Below, piece after piece: positions 21,981 to 33,054 of a DNA stretch of 64,000 nucleotides (position 1 is its first letter; the number at the start of each line of letters is the position of its first letter). Origin of the DNA: Lactifluus volemus (Eukaryota; Basidiomycota; Agaricomycetes; Russulales; Russulaceae); the NCBI GenBank assembly GCA_022376515.1, contig WTXI01000020.1:124001-188000 (forward strand), given 5' to 3'. The translations under genes were made by a program, and so were the position numbers. Under the pieces are notes generated by a model. The model saw only the letters and a list, made by a program, of their open reading frames with translations, was not told where the DNA came from and did not search any database.

Positions 21981-24672
21981 TCATCGTTTGGGTGTGCCGA
22001 GGCTTACAGCGCTACGATTTGCTTCGCCGAGCGAGCCTAACGCCGCAGAGTTAACGCCCTTCCCACCCATGAGGCCTAGCTTCTTCGCTTCTGAGGAGAA
22101 AGCGTTGCCGACCGGCATGCTCAACCGGCGCATCCATCCACCTTTGGACTTCTCCCGTTCTTGCGGGCGTGGCCGGTTAGCGAGCGGCTTTTCTTCGTAC
22201 CGCGCGATAGTACATGCCGGACATTGGCAGTCGGGAAGGTGTACATCCTGGATCGCCCGCTGCACAACGGGACTCGCAGGGGCAGAGGCGCCGGGTGGTA
22301 GCAGACTTGTTGTACTGTACGAATAGCCTGACGTGAGCATAGGCCTGTGGAGTTTCTTCTCCGGCGACACTTGTGTTTTGTATGGAAGAAGAACGCGGTT
22401 TGAGCGTGGGGTGTCGGTCGCGTAGTCGTCCAACGCCCTACTCCGCAGAGTCTCGATATCACGCTGCCGGGCTTCAAACTCGCGTTCGCGGGCTCGCAAC
22501 TCCTGTTCCCGTCGCTCAAGGTCTTCAAGCTCGTCGATGCGCTGTCGTCTTCGTGCTAGCTCGTCTGTGGGTGATTCGATACGACCAGAGGCGATTGATG
22601 GAAATTTCTGTTGCGGATGAGACGAACTCGGCCCCGGATCACGGGAAATTTGTGATAATTCATTCGTAGGTGACCTTGTTTGCTGCCACGCTACTTCATT
22701 GCTACTTTCAGGCTGGTACTTTGTCGCAATGGTGGCAACGCTGAGTGGAAGGCGAGGAATATCTCGAGGTGGTGGTGAAGCTGGCCCGGTCTAACAAACG
22801 TTTATGGAACAGCACTGACGTTAAAGATAATAACTCACAGCACGGGTGTACTTGTCACGAATCGCAGCAACGAAGCCACCATTGCTCTTCGAGGTGTCGT
22901 TTCTTTCAACGTCAGCCCGTGTGGAATCCAGAGTCTTCACCTTTAACTGTGCAGCTTCCGCAGAACTGTCCACACCAAACTCTCGGTTGTCCAGGTAATC
23001 TCCTCTCCTAAAAGTGCTGCTGAGTCCAGTGGACGAACTGGAGCGCGACGTAGCGGAGGGAGCTGAATCTAGCTGTTGGCGCGGCAGAGTTCCGGAGACG
23101 GGAAAAAGCTGCGGCTGTGACCGGGGTTCGGCATTAGGGGATGGAGAGGATGACGCGGTCTTGGCCCAGCGGTCCATCGAATTCGGTTCCAGACGCACCG
23201 CGGTCGCAGAGTTCAAGACAGGTATCCCCGGTGATCTGGGACAATTCTGACGATAAAGGTCCGTTTGTCAAGAAAGGAGTTGTTGCGCGTTCCTCTAGGG
23301 GAGACTCCGTAACTCTGGACAAGACAACGGGAGAACTTGAACTAGATCCGGGCTTGTCCAAAGATATGCGAGATTGCATCAGCCCATCACCTTGTGGAGT
23401 AAGTGAAGAGCGCTGAACGATTGAGAAGCTGTTCTCCAAGTTGGACGGGGAGTCCCCGGTTATGGGGGGTATTGGGAAGTGGTTTGGGGGCTCTGGGAAA
23501 GCCCCGAGGGATGCCACTGAACGCACACTACCGTCGTCATAAACAGCGGGAGGTGGCTTCAAGGACATAGCCCTTAAAGAACTCCGATCTGGTGAGGGCC
23601 GCGGAGTAGGAGAAGAAAAGCCTAGATATCCAACATCTTGAGCGACAACAATAACTTAGATAGAGTGCCCCGAGCACCTACCAAGCTCCCTGGCGTTGGT
23701 TACAGCATCGTGGGTTGTCTCTTGGGCTGCTTGTGGAGGATCCGGCGTCTGGGCTACGTCCGGTAAATCCCCAGGAACAGGGCCTGTCCATTCCCCTCAC
23801 AAAAAGCCTTCCATTCGACGAGTTGCCCAATGAGCGGAGAGAACCGCCGAATACCTTCAACGGTACGCAGCCATTCCGCTTCTGCAACCCGAGAGAGCGT
23901 TGCAGCGACCTGGAACGTAATGGCATTATTCCTCTGGCTGACAAACAGCGCGTGGTTGCTACACGATATATAAGTTACCGGAGACAGAAGGAAACGGACT
24001 CCGTGCTTACTACTTGGTTTGGGATATCTCAGGGCCCAGGGTATTCAACAAGTTTATGTAACGATTGTGTTCTTCATTGACGTCGATGGCGCCCCTCTTT
24101 GCTTTCTTTTCATACACTTGACCTGAGGAAACCATAGCATTGGAGCGCGGGATAGTGATTTGTAGGAGTGAGACATACCTGCCTGCTTGATTTTTGCGTT
24201 TGCACTTGCTATTCGTTCATCGTGAGCCTTCTCCTCTTTCTAAAAGGGAATATCGGAGAAAACAGATATCAGCGACGCACAGCCTCATATCCCCATTTAC
24301 AACTGACCGCGAGTTTCTTAAACCATTTCTTCACTTCTCCATTGATAACGTCACACTCCTTATCGACAAACTTGGAAAACCTTGAGTCTACATCGCTAAG
24401 TACTTCAAAGACTCCGGCACTACTGGTGAGTGCGTTACCTGGACCCCAAATTAGGCAGGGTTGCCGAGACGGAATGACGACATACCCGGAATTTCTCCCA
24501 TAGGTTTCACAGTGGCAGCATCTTTCAATGCCTTGGCAAGCTTCTTGTGTAAGGTTACAATGGCGCGGGCGGCTTCGCTGTAGTCGTCCAGAAGATTGAC
24601 GATGACTTCAAGAGCTCGGCATGACTTGTGAATGTCGGCGCGTTCGGCAACAACCTGGACGGATGTTGCCAT
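21981..24672 (-). CDS. I-BAR / Ivy1-like phospholipid-binding protein
   Basis: Multi-exon minus-strand gene. From ATG at 24672 (MATSVQVVAERADIHKSC) the N-terminal 250 residues form a helical BAR-like domain: ALEVIVNLLDDYSEAARAI, the SKFVDKECDVINGEVKKWF block, KEEKAHDERIASANAKIKQA, INLLNTLGPEISQTKY and AEAEWLRTVEGIRRFSPLIG. This order is that of the fungal Ivy1-type proteins that bind phosphoinositides on the vacuole. The rest is a Ser/Pro-rich linker, a conserved FVAAIRDKYTRA element, a coiled coil (about 22540-22460, ELEDLERREQELRAREREF) and a cysteine cluster (CQCPAC). One base seems missing at 23793-23796, where the frame passes from EWKAFCEG to EWTGPVPGDLPDV. Function is inferred from fold only. 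Confidence 0.68.
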
Positions 24673-24850
24673 AAGTGATGCGTCGTCCCCCTCTTCAGCA
24701 GCGTAAACGTGGGTATTAAGTCGTATCAAGTAAAAAGAGCGGATGCAACTGGAAGGTCGTCATCTAATTGAGCAAAGTCTGTTGCGGTGCTACCACGGAA
24801 ATTGCCGATGACTAGGTACATTGAATAGACATTTACGGTTCCCTTTAATT

Positions 24851-25235
24851 TTACGCATCATCGCCTTGACTAGCGAGGTCTACAGCGCGGTCGACCTCAC
24901 GTTCCTGCCTGTAAAAATCCACCTTGATCCCTCTGGTACCCCCGCCAATATTTTTCTCATCATCACGAAGATCACTCGTCAAGGTATCGACTTCAACTGT
25001 GGGGTATTGTTAGTCAAAACCTATCTGAGTTTTCTTGAATCTCACTTACATTTCGAAGGTCGTTCATGTGAATCAGTCTGGGCAGCATCACGGTCTTCCC
25101 GAGCATTGTCTCGAGGGAGGTGTCTGTACCATCAACATCGGAGGCGTGATGCTCGGCGTTGTCGTCGCCAGTGAAAGCAGCGTTGTCAAAAGCAGGGTCT
25201 GCGTTGGGGTTGTAATTTGCGTCGTAGTTGGCCAT
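24851..25235 (-). CDS. Small acidic conserved-type protein, 111 residues
   Basis: Two exons: 25235-25046 and 24996-24851. Start MANYDANYNPNADPAFDNAA, then a long Asp/Asn/His-rich stretch, LGKTVMLPRLIHMNDLRN, and after the intron VIEVDTLTSDLRDDEKN and QEREVDRAVDLASQGDDA before a TAA. The donor gtgag at 25045 gives a continuous frame with the acceptor cag at 24997; the nearby gtaag does not. No domain is recognised and no signal peptide is present. The strongly charged, asparagine-rich character suggests a soluble, partly disordered protein. It lies 179 bases upstream of, and in the same orientation as, the I-BAR gene. Confidence 0.5.
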
Positions 25236-25482
25236 GTTCGATCGATGGAGACTGACTGAAAATGAGTAGCCAAGCGATACTTTTATACCTCAGCACCCCA
25301 CTGCCGTTAGAATGCAGGTTGCCACTCATACGTCATTGGCATCATTACATTCCAATAGAATTGCTGACTCCGTCAGGTTTGTTCCCGAATGTCGTCAGAA
25401 TGGAATTAAATTGAACAGCCTGAGATCGGGCAGCAAGTATGCATAAGGGATGAGGCGTATATCTAAGTGTGCAGAACAGATT

Positions 25483-26441
25483 CTATCCCCGGGGTATATG
25501 GTCAATGGGCTCAAAGTCGGCTGCTTGGCTGGCCTCATAGAGGTAGATGAGACCAAAACAGAGGAATAACGCTGCTCCACCTAGCGTGACTGAGTAAAGA
25601 GGGGTTAAGCAATGCCGCAGCAGGAGCGGGAGGAATGCATACCATGCTTTGCCGATAGTTTCGTGGAAATATACCGGCCTGCAATGACAGCCAGTGCAGT
25701 GCAAAGGCTATGCCCAACAACCGTCCCAATTGCGACAACGTATACATTCTGCAGGTGGAACCCGCTCAGCATAGATGGAGGATGGATGAAATGAATGCGA
25801 CCTCAACTCACATGGGCGGCGGCTAGCATAATTGTGGCGATTTGGCTTCTGTCACCCCACTCCCCTAAGAAGGTGAGCACAAATGCCTGAACAAAAACTG
25901 GTCCAAAGACCAAACTAGACAGGTTCCGCGCCCCATCTAGTAAATCCTTCAGAACAGGACGTGATTTTGGCTTCTCTCGCGCATGATCGTCCCGAATAGG
26001 GCCACCTGCTTCAATTTCTTCGAGAGGTATTACCTCACCGTTGGCCGCTATTCGCCCGGTTCCATCATGCTCGGCGACGTCTTCGTTGATTTCTTCTTCT
26101 GCTTCGCGCATCTCCTCGAGAACTTTCTCGTTCCCACTGCGCATGTTTTTTCCCTCGAGGAATAACTTGGCCCCAAAGACGATGAAGAGAACGCCAGCTG
26201 CGAGTTGGGTCCAGTGCTTTGGGATCAACGTTGGGAGTATGTGACCCATAGCAGCTGAGAGAATGGACATGACCACGAGCGAGCCAAATGCGCCTGCGAA
26301 GACGACGAGACGTGGGTGCCGCATTGCAAGAATGGCTGCGATGAGAAAGGTCTTGTCACCGATCTCAGAGAACATGATCATAGCAAATGCCTGTACAAAG
26401 CCATGTACACTTCCGTCTATTTCAGGAGGTGAAGAGTCCAT
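25483..26441 (-). CDS. GDT1: GDT1-type Ca2+/Mn2+ : H+ antiporter (UPF0016)
   Basis: Golgi-type cation/proton exchanger that supplies Mn2+ for glycosylation and removes Ca2+ from the cytosol. The first exon has the two hallmark motifs, MFSEIGDKTFLIAAILAM and TFLGEWGDRSQIATIMLAA (E-x-G-D-K/R-T/S), each opening a three-helix half. The halves are separated by a charged cytosolic loop of about 80 residues (EKVLEEMREAEEEI). Two short introns follow; the tail exons encode NVYVVAIGTVVGHSLCTALAV and GGAALFLCFGLIYLYEA before the stop at 25483. The start MDSSPPEIDGSVHGF has no clear signal peptide, so an upstream leader exon may be missing. Confidence 0.9.
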
Positions 26442-28300
26442 CGTTGATATGGGGAACGCGTGAAGGATTCCGGCAATTCTGTGGATTGTGGAGGGAAAGG
26501 GTTATTAAGGTGGAGGCCGGGAAATAAGGTGGGAAAGATTTGCGGTAGCACGACGTGCCTGTAATATTTCGAAAGTCAGAGAAGGTGTAATATGATTAGA
26601 TAGAAGAGATAGAAAAGTGGATGAAATGTAGGTTCATGGGACAAATGTGCTGTACTTGAGAGAAACGAATGCTGAGCGCATAAACGGCAAACCCGAGCGC
26701 CTACCGAGCACAGCCGAGCGGTGGCCTCGGGAAGCTTTGGTGTTATCGGATTCTCCTCATGCTCTGTCCTTCTCTGCTAGTCTCACGTAGCTTGTGCCAC
26801 TATGATAGCCGTTGTCATCGTCTTCGTATTTCGAGCTTCGGAGGCGACAGTCAATGGGCTCGCAACCCCGAGGCCTTTCTACAACATTTGAGAATCTAAC
26901 AGACTGAGAGATACACCTTGTATGAGCCAATGGTTCCCACATACATCTCTGGCAACTTACTCGAATGGCCGCCTCCAACCAGACATTCAGATCATCCCAG
27001 AGCCTCCTCCTGAGCTTCTTTCATTCGTTCCTCCTTTTCTCCATGCGCTTCTCGTTGATCTCCCCCTACAAATTATCCACAGACCATCAACAGATCGTCT
27101 ATTCGCTATGCATACAATCTTGGCCGTATGCATCAGCTCCATCCACGGGCACACGATTTGTATTTCCGGACCCACAGCTCCGCACCTTCGTCATATCTAC
27201 GTCTGACCCCTACGTGGGACAAGTAATGTTGGTCGCACGACAGTCTACCCGAACGTGGCGGGCATCAATAGCAGCAGTTCGTACCCCGCGCGCTTCAACG
27301 CGGAGACTATGCGAACGCGAACCGTATGGCCGACCCCGTCAATCGATATTAATTTTCAACGCAAGCAAGTGAACGAATGGAAACAAGAATGAACACGAAG
27401 ACGTGGCTCGAAATCGTGGGTTAGGGACTTTCACGGCGTTGCTGACTGACTAATGTGTATGCTTCGCTCAATTCATTAATTTGCCTTCGGGATGTGCGCG
27501 CACCTGCCACAGCGCCAGTGCTTCTTCCCCTTTCCCTCCCCGAGCATGCCTGCAGCGTCGATCGGTGCGCAGCCTACCTTTGTCTCCGGCGATCTTAATG
27601 ACGAACGACTCGGGATCCCAGGATGTGGCCGCTACGCCAACGGCACCTAGTGAGGGGGACACCCGCTCCGTTTCACCATCAGTTCCCGTGCCGTCGCCGT
27701 CGTTTGTGCTCCGCTTGTCTCCTTGGCCTTGCGCTCTGGATGACGTGTCTACCTCCGCATTCTCTTCTTTTCTGTACAGATCCCGACTCTGACGACGGGC
27801 CCTTGGCGGAGATGGTGGCCGCGATGATAATGATAATGAATGCTCTCTCGACCCTTTCGTGACCTGTCAAATCCCGGTAGCTGACGCGCACACACGCCGC
27901 AAAACAACGCCTCCTCGTTTTCGTTCCCTTTTACATTTTATTCTGTCTCTGCTATTGCGCTGCTGGTGCCCGCTGCGAATGCGATTTGGTATCGTCAGAC
28001 GAATCGGCTGCTTTGGCTACCTGTACTGTCGACACAGCCGACAGTTCGTGACTCCTCACTTATCGATGTAGAGAAAAAAGAGTGATTCCATTTCACCTGC
28101 TGGATGGCGTGACACCTCCACATAGGCGCACTTAGGTTCATGAATCCCTTTTGCATATGTGGTGGGGGATGAACTTTACATGGACGGTCCCTAAACAGGT
28201 CGCGGGAAGACAGGAACGAATATAATTTACATAAGTGAATTGTGTGCCTGTACTGTACCAAGCACGTGGAACCTGCAAGCAATCTATCACCGTTGTTATT
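26442..28300. other. Region without a supported gene
   Basis: Short open frames on both strands lack domains. A candidate start at 27600 (MTNDSGSQDVAATPTAPSEG) is followed by a plausible small intron ending at 27779 and a short acidic exon (DPDSDDGPLAEMVAAMI), but the phase does not join cleanly and I leave it unassigned. Pyrimidine-rich stretches near 26990-27060 and 27500-27545 could be promoter DNA. Confidence 0.35.
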
Positions 28301-29110
28301 ACTTCTCCTTAGCACTTTCTGCTCCTTTTTACGAGGCTCCCCCGAGGTGCGCCAACTTTCGATTCAATAGGGCTCACTACTGCGTTCGTGTTCACCTATC
28401 CATGTACTCATGATGATATCCTTCTCAACATATCCTATCTCTATCAACTCGACATCTGGGACGAAGAAGATAGCGAGACTATCCGATTAGATGGGATCGC
28501 TAACGTCGGTGGTACGAGCTAGCTCAGTTCTCTCGAACAAGGCGGTACTTATTCAATTCGACTGGATATCCATCTTCTTTGCACTGTCGGCTATGACATG
28601 ACAAGTGTCGTCCCAAGTGAGAAGTAGTGGAGTGGTAGGAAGGAAGTAGAATCGAACGTGAGGCTACCGACTGTGGCGCTGATGCTGGGATGCTGAGACG
28701 AGACTTTAGCACATGAGAGGACATCTGAGAGAAGAGAGAACAAGAACAAGATAATGATTCAGAAGTGGAAAAAACATTGGGTGCAGGTGGAGGAAAGGCC
28801 AGGCATGTGGACGTGGCGTTTTGCGTCCAAGTGGCAACAGCACACATGTTGTGCCTGTCCTTCCACTCACCATTTGGTACACAAAAATAGCAACCGAAGT
28901 GACATCAAAAGATGGAGAAGGTACGCAACTCGCGCTCTCGCACCGCGACTCGGACCGTGTGCACCGCATTGCCCTTTGGATTCTGGGCAGAAGAATTTTC
29001 AATGCTGGAATATTGGGTCTCCGCCCGGAGGTTCTACGACTACAAGCCCAGTGTTTCCTAGGACGTTCTATCTACGCAACTGGAAGCAGGAAGCAGTGCA
29101 GTGCAGCTGA
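28301..29110 (+). pseudogene. Decayed F-box/LRR gene copy
   Basis: Plus-strand remnant directly upstream of the open F-box gene. 28340-28560 repeats the 5' end of that gene (gggctcac, YLYQLDIWDEEDSETIRL-like sequence, then LAQFSRTRRYLF), and 28850-29090 repeats the PLTIWYTKIATEVTS and DGEGTQLALSHRD region. Between them are about 290 bases with no match, so it has been interrupted. Stops and shifts prevent translation. Tandem to its intact relative with the same orientation. Confidence 0.6.
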
Positions 29111-29210
29111 CTGACGTGGACAGCGTGAGGGACCCAAACCCATCGGCCATAACCCTGCGTTGCCCATACCCAAGCTGATCCCTACCTGTGGTGCTCACCC
29201 CTTCCCTGGC

Positions 29211-32200
29211 ATGTCCAATTACTTGTCCACCACTGCTCGGCGCCCTATTAAGAAGCTTCGCCGAGGTGCACCGAGTCGTGAGTTCCAAAGCTCACTTTCC
29301 CTTCCGTACACTAACTCTCGATTCTATAGGGCTCACAAGCAACACATTGCGCTCACCCCTCTATATCCTCAACAATGACGTCCTTCTCAACATATTCTAT
29401 CTCTATCGACTCGATATCAGAGATGAAGAAGATAGCGAGAATATCCGATTCAGGTGGGACCGCCAACGCTGGTGGTACAAGCTAGCTCAGGTTTCTCGAA
29501 AGTGGCGGAACCTCATTCTTGAGTTTCCGATTCTACTGGATATTCATCTTCTATGCACATATGATGTGCCTGTAGCGGACATGCTAGCACATTCACCACC
29601 CCTTCCACTCGCCATCTGGTACACAAATGGCAACCGCGAGATGACAGCAGAAGATGAAGAAGGTGCATTGCATGCGCTCTCTCAGCGTGACCGTGTACAT
29701 CGTGTTGCCCTTTGGATGCCACCTCCAAACCTGGGCAAGTTCATCATGACCATGGATGAGGAGTTCCCAATTCTGGAACGCATCTTTATTGGGTCTCCTC
29801 GAGCAGATTTCGTAAGCCCAGTCTTTCCCAGAGGATTTCAAGCACCCAACCTACGCCATGTGTGGACAACTTGGCGTCCGATTGGATCTCCCTTAGTGAC
29901 AACTACCACAGGGCTCGTCAATCTCGAGCTTATAGATATCCCGCCGTCCCCCTGGTTCTCCCCAAGCCGTCTTCTCACACACCTCTTGCTCATGCCTCAG
30001 CTGGAGACTCTCAAGGTTCATTTTTACTCCCCTCATCCAAACAATGACGTCGACCGGACCTTTACGCACGGGACGCTTCCTAACCTTCACGTCCTTTCGT
30101 TTCGTGGTGTCAGCGCTTACTTGGAAGGCCTCGCTCGGATCAGAGCCCCTTCTCTCCGCATCCTCTATGTCCAGTATTTCAATCAGCTGACTTTCACCGT
30201 CCCATACCTATTGGACTTGATACAGGCATCAGAGAGCCTCAGCTTCAGTGCTGTCCAGCTCACTTTCAATAGGGATTTCCTTGATTTATTTGTGGGGCCT
30301 GCTCAGATTCAAGTTGGGAAGCAATGCCCCTTGCGCCTGCGGGTTTTGTGCAGACACCTTGATTGGCAGGTAGCATCTGCGGTCCAGATCCTGGGCACTT
30401 TTTCGCCCATGCTCTCCGTTGTGGAGGAGCTCAAGCTCATCCACCTGGCGCACGATGGGTCGTCAGAGCCCTACAATGAGGTCGAAAGATCACAATGGCG
30501 TGAGCTTTTGAGACCGTTCAGCAATGTGAAGACACTTCTAGTGAAGAGCACAAACCCACTAGTTGGGGGATTTCTTAAGTCTCTGGGTTCAGAGGATGGA
30601 GAAATAACTCTGGAACTCTTGCCCAATCTGCTGGAGCTTCGACACTTTGGTGACTGCGGTGTTGATGATATACTTATGCCATTCATAACTGAACGACAGG
30701 CAGCGGGCCACCCTGTGCATCTGGTATGTGAATCAAATCCAACTCAAAATGCTTGCTTCAAGCTGATTTATCTTTGGCATACATGATCACTGGCGACATT
30801 AAATAAATCTCCATCACCTCCACGCAAAAATAGTCTTCCTCCGGAAACCAGTGGGTTGGAGCGCTAATGTGGCAGGGAACCTCGACGCGGAATGAGAAGA
30901 AGGAGGTGCGCGCACAAGTCATGGCAATCGCACCGAGTGGCAATGCGTGCGTACATTTTCTTATGCATACATTAATCAATCGAAAAAGCTTCAACATTCG
31001 TTACAGACGGACATCGACGTGGCCAAAAATTTTGTCGCTTGCTCCTGCTGGACCCGCAGTGGCAATAGAAGAGTTCCAAGAGTGGATCAAGAAGACCAAA
31101 CCGGTTATCATGCGGATCTTGCCCGCACCTGGGACGGACGAGCACAACTATGGGCAGCTGGTCACGTTGCTCAGGGATAAAGGCTACGTATGTCGTTGGT
31201 GTTTTCCCACCAAAAGCCGTCCTCTGACAGGCTTTTTTTTTTTGGACAGTACGCCATTGCGGGATGGGAAATACAAGGCACGGGCCGGCCCACGATGAAT
31301 TTTCTCATCGCGTCATTTGCGCAGGGTTTGCTCGGTGCCGCGTTCCCAATATCGGGGATACCAGAGATCCCGAAGCCGCGATTACCGCAACTGGACCCGG
31401 TGACACGGCAGGCGCTAGTGAACACGTTGCCGCCGCAAGTACGGTCGCTGCCAGAGCCACAGCTCAACTTTGTGATCATGCAAATGCTTGCTCGTCAGCA
31501 GCAGAAACGTTTACAGGCACAGCAAGGCGCACAGATGCCAAGTGGTGGCGTCGGCGCCGGCGTCGGAGGGGACCTAGGCAGCGGACTGATGAATGGCGGA
31601 CTCGGCTTCGCCACCGGTGGCTTGGGTCCCCTCGGAATCGGTGGAGGCATAGCTCCCGCGGGGAGCATCATGGGGGGCAGCACTGGCCTCGGATTCGGTA
31701 ATGGCGGCGTCGCTGCCGTCGTGCCGCGGCAGCCACAACACCAGCCTCAGCAGCAACCACAACAGGCGGACAGATTCCCTCAAAATACGGGTACTAATGT
31801 GCCCTCTGCTGGCTCTATGCCGCTCAAGCAGGGAGAATTGAACCCGTTCCTTCCTGGGAGTCAGGCGAATGTCATGGCGAGCAGGCTACTACTAGGCCAA
31901 CCAACATCTTTGCAACAAGTACGACAGCGCCAGCAACAACAACGACACCAACAACAGGCTCACACTCAACACCAGCAACAGCAATCGCAGCAGCAGCAAG
32001 CACGACAGAATCTTCAGCGTGCTGCGATGGACATGCAACTTGCACTTAGTGGTGCTAGTGGTGTGGCGATGCAGGGCGGGATGAACGGCGCGTCCATTGG
32101 CCTCGGCTTTGGTGGGTTGACGTCTGGAGCGGCTTTAGATGGTAGCAGTGCTGGTGAAGGGCCTGGAGGTGGTGGGCTGAGTGCGGGCGCTGGGATGGGC

Positions 32201-32290
32201 GGGTTGGCGCCTGGTGCTGCGGGCAGAGTGACGTTGGACATGTTTCAGTCGTTCATGCATCATAGTGGGGAAGGCAGCCAGGGCCAATGA
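29211..32290 (+). CDS. Candidate F-box/LRR - Med25 C-terminal chimeric gene
   Basis: Exon 1 (29211-29277, MSNYLSTTARRPIKKLRR) joins exon 2 at 29330 and continues with a fungal F-box (LNNDVLLNIFYLYRLD, WYKLAQVSRKWRNLIL) and leucine-rich repeats such as LPNLHVLSFRGVSAYLEGL. Exon 2 can end at a stop at 30786, giving a free F-box protein. A gtatgt donor at 30724 and a tag acceptor at 30831-30833 instead join GHPVHL in phase to SSSGNQWVGALMWQGT. The frame then runs through the Med25 PTOV region (TSTWPKILSLAPAGPAVAI; RDKGY; YAIAGWEIQGTG) over two introns shared in position with MED25 to the stop at 32290. Every junction and frame is intact. The vWA domain is absent. What is seen is the layout; transcription as one mRNA is inference. 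The F-box part would offer SCF ubiquitin-ligase recruitment. Confidence 0.55.
31541..31714 (+). repeat. Relocated glycine-rich block within the partial Med25
   Basis: This 174-base, frame-preserving block (GVGAGVGGDLGSGLMNGGLG to GFGNGGVA) lies after RLQAQQGAQMP here. In MED25 the corresponding block sits after MDMQLALSG (about 12975-13149 on the minus strand). At 32047-32060, where it would be expected in the copy, it is missing. Short homology (agtggtg, gctg) marks both edges. Confidence 0.8.
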
Positions 32291-33054
32291 CCTTCTTTTC
32301 CTTCTCCGTTCGTGTTGTGTGCTTGTCATGGCCAGGTGCATTGAGATTATGAAAAATGAAACACCAAGCTATCAAGATACAACGGTTGGAGCTAGCATTG
32401 TTAACATTTAATTTTGTATAACTTATGCAGCAGAGAACGGGTTGTCCATAACGAGATGAGCGCTGTAGTTCTTACTGGTATATCTTCTACTCGGTTGCAA
32501 TATCACGGGCTACTGGAGTTGCCTTTGTAGCCTTTGGTCGATCAATCATGTGGGTTGTCGGACGAAGGGAATTTCCTTCCTTTGCGCCGTTCCGAAGCAT
32601 TGATGATGGGCCGCTAGTTATCCGTTCAACATTTCTCTTTGGGGTTTTGATTGTTACAATGTGGAGGGTGTAGCTCGGAACTTGAAGAATTGCTGCATAG
32701 GGGGCGAACACCTCTGCCCATGACACTGCGGCAAAATTTGCTGGAAATTCTGTATTCAATTGCGGGCAAGATTGCGGGCGGACAACTCGAACGTTTGAAC
32801 CTTCAGATTTCTCTCCACTCTGCGGTTCTTGCACTACGTCAGGAGAGGGACATCTCAGCTTGACAGCAAACTTCCCAATGCATGAGGACCCATGTTGTTT
32901 AGTATGGCCATTAAGGAGAGGTGGCACTTTGTACTAAAAGCGGGAAATCACGGGGAAATTGTCCAATCTAAAAATGAGACCATTTTTGACCGAGCGTTTG
33001 AGGACCTTCAGTTCACCTTTCCCTATCCACCTACCTACAGGTTCTGTGTACCAA
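32291..33054. other. Spacer between the chimeric gene and ERG1
   Basis: The first 300 bases follow the Med25 stop. 32590-32870 is the inverted partner of 10164-10930. The remaining 180 bases before the ATG at 33055 hold the probable ERG1 promoter; a pyrimidine-rich stretch (ttcacctttccctatccacc) lies at 33011-33032. No gene is supported. Confidence 0.45.

Noticed and set aside
27559..27865. Possible small two-exon gene
   Set aside because: The two exon-like pieces do not join in phase with the only good splice pair, and no family is recognised.
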